This document shows positions 56,289 to 64,000 of a DNA stretch of 64,000 bases, piece after piece (the first letter of the stretch is position 1; each line of letters starts with the position of its first letter). Origin of the DNA: Bdellovibrionales bacterium (GTDB lineage: Bacteria; Bdellovibrionota; Bdellovibrionia; Bdellovibrionales; Bdellovibrionaceae). The translations under genes and the position numbers were made by a program. Location: assembly GCA_016713585.1 (NCBI GenBank), contig JADJOV010000027.1, positions 186,001 to 250,000 of the forward strand, in the 5' to 3' direction. The notes beneath the pieces were generated by a model, which saw only the letters and a program-made list of their open reading frames with translations, had not been told where the DNA came from and did no database searches.

Positions 56289-56995
56289 GGCTCCTCCTTC
56301 GGTTCAATCACCAGCACAATAGTCCTCGCATAATCATCAATGGCCGCGGGCTTACGAATAGCCTCCGGAATTCTTTCCAAGTCTTTCATAGTCAATAACA
56401 TTTCTCCATAGCCGCTAAGTTTCATGGCCGTGAGTGGAATTCCCATATCACGCAGTTGTCGCATGATTGCAACCGAGCGGAGGGCAGAAAGCTCCAAATT
56501 GTCCTTAAATTTCAACTCTTTTTTGTCCCTGACCTTTTTGGTGTCCGTGAAGGCTCGAACGCCTAATTGGTATTGGCCAATATAGGGTTGATAGGATTGG
56601 TAGAAGAACTTCAAGGTCTTAACGCCCAGAGGCAGAACATCGAGACCACCTGATTTAAAAAATGAAACAGCCGGGAATTCAACCAGCAAGCGCTGACCCA
56701 TTTTATAGACCTTTCCCTTCACTTGCTCAGAGACTTTCACAGTGGGACTGTCCGATTTGTCTTCTGCCTGCTCCAGACTTTGGGTCAAAGCCTCTGACAT
56801 TGGCCGGATGTCTATTTTAATTTGGCTTTTGCTTTGATTTTGATCGCGATTAAACTTGTCGGCGGCAAAAAACATAATAAAAAAAGTCAACAGAAGGGTC
56901 ACCATGTCGCCGTAACTGATAGCCCAGGAGCCCTCAGTATCGACTTCGAAGTGTGAGTGTGCATGTGTTGTTCGCACTTTCCTTGCTCTTGCCAT
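56285..56995 (-). CDS. motB: MotB-like stator protein (OmpA family)
   Basis: A 236-aa protein. It has one transmembrane helix with the proton-binding Asp30 in WAISYGDMVTLLLTFFIMFF and a C-terminal OmpA-like peptidoglycan-binding domain (FKSGGLDVLPLGVKTLKFFY; LSALRSVAIMRQLRDMGI; LSGYGEMLL). With MotA it forms a proton-driven stator. It overlaps motA (TAATG) and the FliF-like gene (ATGA). The flagellar motor usually has its own motAB pair elsewhere; this pair is tied to the FliF/FliG-like genes. Confidence 0.88.
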   Translation of the reverse strand: MARARKVRTTHAHSHFEVDTEGSWAISYGDMVTLLLTFFIMFFAADKFNRDQNQSKSQIKIDIRPMSEALTQSLEQAEDKSDSPTVKVSEQVKGKVYKMGQRLLVEFPAVSFFKSGGLDVLPLGVKTLKFFYQSYQPYIGQYQLGVRAFTDTKKVRDKKELKFKDNLELSALRSVAIMRQLRDMGIPLTAMKLSGYGEMLLTMKDLERIPEAIRKPAAIDDYARTIVLVIEPKEEP

Positions 56996-57784
56996 TAAGC
57001 CGCTTCCTCTAAACTGATGATTTCATTAAAGTCCAAACTCTGCTCGTCAGGAACCATCGCACTTAAAATTTCATGGGCTTCAACTAAGGAGGCGCGCTCC
57101 TTAAACAGCAAAACCGCCTGAAGGGCAATTTCTGCATACTCCTCTTCTTCGTCCGCCTTTTTCATCAAAAGTTCACCAATGGGTTGAACAAAAAAGTTGG
57201 CAACAAGCAGTCCATACATTGTCGCAACCAGAGCCACCGACATTTCAACCCCGAGTTTTGAAGCGTCTGTTGCCGCAGCCAAATGTTTCATAATATTCAC
57301 AAGACCAAGAACAGTTCCCATCAGTCCAAAGGCGGGTGGATATTTTGCAAGGCCCTTGACGGCCGCACCGATCTTTCGCACGCGCTTGACACTTTGAAAA
57401 ACTTTTTCTCCTAGAATTCGATCAATTTTTTCACCAGAGAATCCCAGCTGAACCAATTCTAAGCCTTCACTCAAAATACGCAGATAAAGATCCTCTTTTT
57501 TGCCTTCTATTGCCGGCAATTTTTCAAGGCGGAGAAGATTCAAACACTCGGTCACGATTTGTTTGTAACGCCGTTTCTCAGGTTTGAAGAGGGCTTTTAT
57601 ACTTCTCACGAGATCTGTTCTATACTCCCAAGGAATCAAAACCACCCCAACAGATAGCGTTCCACCGAGGACCATCGTCAAAGCCACAAAGTCATAGTAG
57701 TTTGACAAAGATTGGTTGAGATGGTGGATAGCCAAAGAGATAAAAAAAGCCTGAAAGCAGGGTTAGTATCGGAAAAAGAATCAT
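56995..57784 (-). CDS. motA: MotA-like stator protein, one frameshift
   Basis: About 262 aa with four transmembrane segments. The start at 57784 has GGAGGATC in front and overlaps the TPR lipoprotein stop as ATGA. The first helix reads MILFPILTLLSG, then the frame breaks at A7 (57742-57748); six A give GFFISLAIHHLNQSLSNYYD and the full MotA. Typical features: ALTMVLGGTLSVGVVLIPWE (helix 2), a cytoplasmic loop with charged residues, YPPAFGLMGTVLGLVNIM with the conserved Pro-Ala-x-G-x-x-G-T (helix 3), and VALVATMYGLLVANFFVQPI (helix 4). Without the correction the first helix is lost. Confidence 0.88.
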
Positions 57785-58384
57785 CGTGATCCTCCACTCT
57801 TAAGACTCTCAATTTTCTGAATCACTCGTCCGATTTCTGCGGAGGAGGGGTCCAGATCGAAGGCCTTTTTGTAAAATCCTAAAGCCGCATCCATTTTTCG
57901 ATCTAAATACTGAACATTTCCCATCAGACTATAAAATACAGAAACGCTCGGATGTTCTGAAATCAATTTATTGAGCTTCTGTTCAGCCACTCCAAATTGT
58001 TTGGCCTGAATAAGTTTTTGCGTATCTGCCACCTGGGAAGCAATATCGCCAATCAGCTGATCTGTTTTTTTTGCCCCAGCCAGCTTGGTATCCACTGGCA
58101 GGATCACATCAATCTCGACTGATTTCGTGAACATTGTGGGGAGGAACAAAGACTGACTGCCCCTCAACTCCGGTCTTTTTGAAGCTGACTGTCATTGCTT
58201 CTTTGGTTGGATTTAAATCCGCCACATTGACTGTCAGCGGCGTTTTCCCAATGGTTTTCTTCACCCCGTTTTTGAACATCACTTCAACCTCAGCCTCTGA
58301 AGGCGTTGACTGAAATTGATAAGTTGGGGTTGCACACCCAGAAATAAAAAAAACTAAAAAAAGAAACATCACTGTTGTTTTCAT
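57781..58384 (-). CDS. TPR-containing lipoprotein, one frameshift
   Basis: About 200 aa. Signal peptide and lipobox (MKTTVMFLFLVFFISGCATP); then a beta-rich PEGA-like domain (FQSTPSEAEVEVMFKNGVKK, IGKTPLTV). Removing one G from G4 at 58138-58141 gives SVFVPPTMFTKSVEIDVILP and continues into helical repeats (LIQAKQFGVAEQKLNKLISE, YSLMGNVQYLDRKMDAALGF, YKKAFDLDP) like two or three TPR units. It is the first gene of the Mot operon and overlaps motA. A role as an assembly or peptidoglycan-linking factor for the Mot complex is plausible. Confidence 0.7.
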
Positions 58385-58432
58385 ATTGATTTCCTAGAGA
58401 GAGGATCGGCGCACCCGGCTAAGAACCTAAGT

Positions 58433-58870
58433 CTAGTTATTACGAATTTGCTCTTCGACGGGCTCAAGACTTTTGTTTACTTGGCGCAAGGTGCTGGCTG
58501 GGAGGGCGACCAAAAGGCTAGACCAATGTGTATCAAGATGGGACATCAGCTCATTCATTTGCTGGATATCCTGAACTGTTCTCGCCTGCCAATGTGGAAT
58601 TCGAGCGAGGATGGCCTGAGCTGAAGTTTTTTGAGCTTGCTCTTGAATTCGTGAAACCTCGATCCAATATTCCAGAAGTTGTGCTTTCCTTTGGTATAAA
58701 GGGATCCTCTTTGCATTGAAAGCTTTTACTTCGACCCTCTCTATCTCCGCTTTTTCTTGCCGGAGAGTCGCTCTTTGATGAATCAAAAATAAGTTGACGA
58801 ACGATAGTACCGCCAGGGCGATCAAAAAACCACCAAACAGCCAGGACTTGCTTGATTGAGGTTTGCTCAT
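58433..58870 (-). CDS. Single-pass membrane protein with coiled coil
   Basis: About 145 aa. One transmembrane helix at about residues 12-32 (WLFGGFLIALAVLSFVNLFL) is followed by a long charged helix (LRQEKAEIERVEVKAFNAKR) of coiled-coil character. It starts at the ATG at 58870, 3 nt after the NHL gene stop, and ends 48 nt before the TPR lipoprotein start on the same strand, so it may belong to either transcription unit. No family recognised. Confidence 0.6.
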   Translation of the reverse strand: MSKPQSSKSWLFGGFLIALAVLSFVNLFLIHQRATLRQEKAEIERVEVKAFNAKRIPLYQRKAQLLEYWIEVSRIQEQAQKTSAQAILARIPHWQARTVQDIQQMNELMSHLDTHWSSLLVALPASTLRQVNKSLEPVEEQIRNN

Positions 58871-58872
58871 CC

Positions 58873-61800
58873 TTACCACCATCTTCGAATCATACGAATA
58901 ACATGATTCTCATACTCAGAAACATAAAGATTTCCTTCATCGTCAAAGGCCAGCCCGTAAGGCGAATAAAAGGTGGCATTCAGACGACCAATTTTTTCTT
59001 GTTCTCGATCGATCGGTGCTCCCGCTCGAATCCCCGAGGCATTAGAAGGACCTGCCGCAAGATTTCCATCGTCATCTTGATACCGATTGGCACAATAGAT
59101 CGCGTGGGCTCCGCTCGTCCCAGATATTCCAAAAGGTGTTGTAGCAAAGGGGGCAAGTCCCAGGGCCCCTGCAGACCAGCAAACCTTATCATTAGTTCCT
59201 TCGGATGCTGATGAAGCAGACCATGAGGTGACGCCACCTATGTTTGACGCTCCCGTCGAGGCCGTCTGTTGATAAATCGTTTTTACAACTAAAGGAGTAT
59301 TTGCTCCAACGGCCCTGGCGCTGACAGTGACTGGAGCCGTACTCTTAAATGTGATCGACGAGGTCAAGGTATTTAGGTATCTTACAAATCCTGTGACGTC
59401 GGCATACTGATCCACCATAAAGTAATTTCCCGGCTTACCCATATCAGGATAGAAAGACCTGGGATATCTGGTTCGCATAGCATCCATCGTGGAATCGTTT
59501 GTCGTCGCGGGAACTGTTGTCGAACAAGACGTTCCACCTTGAGGCCGGGTCAGCAATCCATTTGAGTCAACCTTGAGAAGGCAGTGATCTGTATATTCAA
59601 GGATGTAGAGGTCCCCGTTCACATAAGCAATATCCTCAGGCCCATTCAGTCTCGCTGAGGTTGCTGCCATCCCCTCCGTATTTCCAGACGTAGCCCAGGT
59701 GGTACATCCATAACTCCAATCCCCAGCCACGGTTTTTACTTTTCCTGGGAGCAAAGTTCCAACACCATAGAAATTGCCAATTGATGGCCCCGAGACATTC
59801 ACGGCCCGCACAATACAACTCGTCGATTCAACATAAAACAGAACATAGTTCGTCGGACTTGCCGAATTTGGATAGGCGACTAACTTGAATCCTCGAGGAG
59901 ACTTCATCCCCTCAGCCGCAGCGTCATTCCCTTCTGTATAACTGACGGCAAGTCCATTCCCCGCAACGGTATCGACGATTCCAGGTGTCAGATTCACTCG
60001 ACGAATCCAGTTATTGCTTGGCTCAGAAAAATAGAGGGATCCAGAAAACACCTCAACCTTGTAAGGGTTGTAGAGGGCCACTTGGGTAGCATTAATCCCC
60101 GTTACATTTGTTCTAAACCGATCCCGACCAAGACCCAAGAAGGCTCGCGAAAAACCACCTGCATTTAATTCTACCAAACGGCCACGTTTATTCGTGTAGT
60201 CAGTCACAAGAAGTGAATCTTTGGCAAGATTAAATCTGACACCTTGAGGTGAGCTTAAAGAACTTCCCCAGGCGGCTTGATCATCACCATTATATCCTGC
60301 CGAGACTGCAGTTGGCGCAACCAAGCTATTTGGAAGGGCGAAAATTATATCACTTCTGAGGTTTGAAAAAGTTCGCCCGCCAAAACTTTCGGAGGCTCCG
60401 TCTTGGCGTAAATTAAGATAACTCACTGAGTTGCCATTGGTTGCCCAGCCGATAGCATCCGGATGACCTGTCGTCCCGTTCCTCAAGATATCGAGGCCTG
60501 TTGGATTACTGACGAGTTTCATATCACCTATCTTAACTCCATTTGAATATTCGTTATAGCTGGCTGCATTGCCATTGTCGTAGCCTGCCACCGTTGCAAC
60601 CCATCCTGGTGGAATGTAAATCTTCCGTTGATAGAATACATACTTGTTAATATCCGAAGCTCCAAAAAGAACCCGGCTAATTTGAGTTGTGCAGGAGCTA
60701 TCTGAATAAAATGAGCCGATATTATTCTTATCAGGAACCACGTAGCGAGGGCCTCCGGCTGGAGCCGGAACTCCGCCGCTCGTCGTGAACTGAAGCTCGA
60801 TCGGCAGACATTCATTATATTTAAATCGAGGGCTGGCAAAAGTCTTAAGAATTCCGGTTGTGGCTGTGGGTGGTGCGGGCAAAGCGGCCGCAGCGGCCGC
60901 AACCACTGAAGAAGTTGTGCTGGCAATCGGACCAGGAGCCGTCGCAGTCCAAGTGTATGTCGCGGCCGTGGATGGGATCACAAAAATAGTTTGGTGAGTG
61001 GCCCCAATCGGGAAGGTAAATTGATTGCTCGACCCGCCAGACAGCGGCGTCGTGCAAGTGGAATCACTAAAATAAGTCGCCGCCGCCGACCCTGTCATCG
61101 TGACCGTCACCGTCGCCACATTTGAGATTGGAACGTTTCCAGAATCTCGCATCGTCACACTCACCGCATGACAGCCACCGATCGCCATTCGAGCATGTGA
61201 GTACAGTAGAAAATTGTTTAATGTTCCCGCTGAAACATTGACAGCCTGACTGACCCCTCTTGTAAAATCGTAGGACGGCACCGCCCCGGCGAGAGTTAAT
61301 TCAATGCCGCGAATCGTCAATATGGCCGCTGAAGTCATATTCGCATTTATAGTTGGAGTTAAATCGACGGCACTCGCTCCTGGGTTAAAAGCCCGAATCC
61401 GAAGTCCATGCCCAGCCCCCAATTGCTCATTCCAATAGATCACCCCATTACCATCGGAGGCCATCTCGAATGGATAATAACCGGTGAGTGCCGTTGCTCC
61501 AGTCGCGGGATCACTACTTGGTCCAGCTGGCCCGTCAGGCAAAGCCCATCCACTTGCGGTGATATAGTTTGCTTTTGTGGTTGTTGAATTATTCTGACGC
61601 CCAACTGCCGTGGTCGTGATTCCATAGGTTCCCGCGTTATTTGGATCATCGATATTGACCTTTTTGATGACAAACTGAGAGGAGCAGGCGACGTAGAGGT
61701 ATCGACCAGAAATCGTCAAACCAACCGGCTGGTTGCAGCTATGGAGTGTTGCCGAAATTACCTTCGATATTTGATGTGCTATTGTTTGTTGCTGCCCCAC

Positions 61801-64000
61801 CGGCCTCGCCTAATATTCGCAAAACTTTGCCTGCAGATGACAGAGCTAAAACTCGATGATTTTGCCGATCGGCTACATAGAGCGACCCCGATGTCGAATC
61901 GTAGGCAATTCCGTAGGGCTGGTAGAGTTTGAAGACAGGCATTGAAACTGCCGGCGAACCGACGTTTTGAAAAGCATCTGTGAGTGTGGATGCATCACTA
62001 TTTCGTCCTGCGGCTCCATTTCCAAGCACAATTCTCGTTGTGGTCGGGAGGATTGTGTGACCAAAGCCCGTAAAATTGCCAGAAGAATTCGAATTATAGA
62101 TAAGGACCGCATGGTTCACGTGGTCTGAGATTGCGTAAATTCCTGATTGAATCTCAAGATAGGTCCAAGGTTTTGCCCGCAATAAAGTGGGATCAGATTT
62201 AATATCTTGCTTATGCCCCATACTGGGATTTCCCACCAGGGTGCAGACCCTCCCCCATTTGAACCTGTTGAGGCTGAGTTATACAGGTCGTTACACTCAT
62301 CCGAAAAGTAGTTCACCATCACTGACCAAGTCGTCGTGGATGACTCGTACCCATCAGAAACTACGACTTTCACAGTATGGGGCCCCAAAAGAAGAGTATT
62401 TCCAGCTGGACTAAAAACGGCTGTGGCGCCAGATCCCACTAAGGTGGCCGCTGCAGAATTATCTAATTCCCAGACGTAAGATAGCACATCTGCATTGGCA
62501 TCCGACGCCGTCACACTAAAGTTGAAACTCTGTTGGTAGCCAATACGATAATTTGTGATTCCAGACACGTTCGGAGAGTAGCCTGACACTGCTGGTGCGG
62601 CATTTCTGCGAATATTAAAAGTATGAGAAGCCTGATTGGTATAAGTATCACGAACAGTCACAACAAGAGTGTGATTACCTACGCTCATATCTGAATAACT
62701 GAAGCTCGTAGCAGACGACGTCATGCCGGCTTGAATCACTCCATCTAAGGCCCATTCATAAGTTAACCCAGTCCCAGTCGCATTCACGGTGAAGCCCGCC
62801 GAACCGTTTGAGAGAATAACCACGGGGGAGCTCACTGGGGTCCAAGACAATATCTGAGCCGAATTTGGGTCAATCACATCCACCGTCCAACTACAGGCCT
62901 GTGTATCATAGCCATCGGACATAGTTGAAGTAATAGCATGTCCTAAGCCAACCTGACCAAGACCAGGTGTAAAGGTGGCCGACGCATTGTAGCCGACTCC
63001 AGTGACTGATGAAAATGTGGCGCTCGCCGAGCCATCGAGGGCCCAAGAATAAGTGAGCGCGTCCGTATTTGCATCTGTGGCAGACATATTAAAGGCGAGG
63101 GAATTTCCAATATCAACCGTATTTCCGTTTGTGACTGGAGTTTGACTTTGACAAACAGGGGAGTGTTTTTGGTGACTGACCAACTTCGAGTGACGGTACT
63201 GACCGAATTCGCAAGCACGGCTTCGACCGTATTAGAAGTCAACATCGATGAAGACAGGAAATCTTGAAAGTTGGCTCCTGTCGACACTGTCGTTCCATTT
63301 AATTTCCACGTGATCACACAGCTGGGATCATTGGCGACCACGCCAAAACTCGTATTCGTTGAACCCAAGTTTGCGACTCTCAAGCTGGCCCCCGAGGGCG
63401 AGGCCGAAGATACCGCACAGGTTCGCAAAACTTCCACCGGCCAACTGCAGGCAACCGTATCATAGGAATCACTCACGTTAACTAAGAGATTATGGGTCCC
63501 CACCTGCCCAGAGGTCGAAGTCCATGTCCCCGTACTTGAACTTGGTCCAGAAGAAATTCCAAAATAAGCGCCACCAGGAGGCGAGCCATCTAAACGCCAG
63601 TCGAAAGAAAGACTTTGTCCCGCGTTGGGATCCGTGATGTTCGCTACAAATGGTTGAACAGCTCCAACTCCAAAAATATGTCCACTACTCGCCGGGTTCT
63701 GTGAAGCGCATGTGGGCGGCGTATTTTTAGTGACAGTCCAGGTGGCCGAACCTGAAGAGGATGAATTGCTGACTGTGGCGGTCAAGGTATTTGCCGCAAT
63801 CATATTCGAGGAAAGTATATTCAACATTGAAAGGCTATTTCCCAAATTAATTCCATTTAAACTACAAGCAATAACGCAAGTGGCATCGCTGGGAGTGATA
63901 CTAAAGGTGTTCACGGTCGACCCAAGACTTGGGACTGTCACTGTCGTGCTGACCGGGCTAGAGGCAGAAACAGTGCAAGTGGGAGTGACCTGAACATTCC
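58873..64000 (-). CDS. Giant secreted NHL-repeat / Ig-like domain protein, three frameshifts, 5' end outside the window
   Basis: At least 1,700 aa. From the N-terminal side: Ig/PKD-like domains with repeated cores such as NITDPNAGQSLSFDWRLDG, SATDANTDALTYSWALDG and SASDANADVLSYVWELD-type sequences. Then NHL repeats (GIAYDSTSGSLYVADRQNHR; PVGLTISGRYLYVACSSQFV; GLAFDEEGNLYVSEYENHVI) expected to fold as a beta propeller. Breaks: G4 63158-63161 (VTKNTPPVCQSQTPV when corrected), C5 62252-62256 (SNGGRVCTLVGNPSMG) and a base near 61745. It is probably exported and adhesive or carbohydrate/protein binding. The gene continues beyond position 64000, so the signal peptide is not visible. Confidence 0.7.

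Overview
The window looks like a chromosomal segment of a Gram-negative bacterium of moderate GC, most likely a Bdellovibrionota (Bdellovibrio-like) organism. This is inferred from protein style and gene content (an HNH gene with a DUF222-like front end, an AsmA-like protein, Mot proteins, many secreted proteins and beta-barrels, a giant NHL/Ig-like secreted protein). No database search was possible.

Layout. 0-8 kb: start of tilS, a small heat-shock protein, an HNH endonuclease gene with terminator-like repeats on both sides and an IS remnant, a DoxX/LysR divergent pair whose LysR gene is broken, then a minus-strand operon (ybgC, glpX, zinc ribbon, SRPBCC, phasin-like) and pgsA. 8-23 kb: tRNA-Gly(GCC), a large AsmA-like protein, a secreted subtilase, a lipoprotein, acs, an S41 protease, a methyltransferase, a LysR regulator and gmhA. 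23.7-35 kb: a compact island of 13 genes on alternating strands. It carries a split acyl-CoA carboxyltransferase, ACP, AMP-dependent ligase, KAS III, two reductases, two membrane-anchored hexapeptide-repeat proteins, and an export set (LolA-like carrier, FtsX-type permease, ABC ATPase, beta-barrel). It probably makes an acyl product and delivers it to the outer membrane. 35-41 kb: a heavily damaged mutS, then mpl, a serine hydrolase and an LD-carboxypeptidase (murein recycling). 41-51 kb: a purine operon, purM-purN-oxidoreductase-like-purB-purC-purS-purQ-purL-purF, which runs on into the carboxypeptidase gene. 51-58.4 kb: a minus-strand operon with a TPR lipoprotein, motA, motB, a FliF-like periplasmic protein, a membrane-anchored FliG-like protein, a beta-barrel, a receiver protein and a histidine kinase. 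58.4-64 kb: a small membrane protein and a giant secreted NHL/Ig-like protein that leaves the window.

The two candidates for little-described systems are the MotAB-FliF-like-FliG-like operon, which looks like a reduced rotary or force-generating machine, and the acyl-product synthesis and export island.

About 30 single-base frameshifts interrupt otherwise well-conserved genes, nearly all in short homopolymers and several as compensating pairs inside one gene. This is best explained by uncorrected long-read assembly errors. mutS is one of the worst-hit genes, so a real mutator lineage is a testable alternative. Genes broken this way are annotated as single units with the break position given. 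A 5-bp tandem duplication in purN and in-frame nonsense codons in purC and a LysR gene do not fit the homopolymer pattern.
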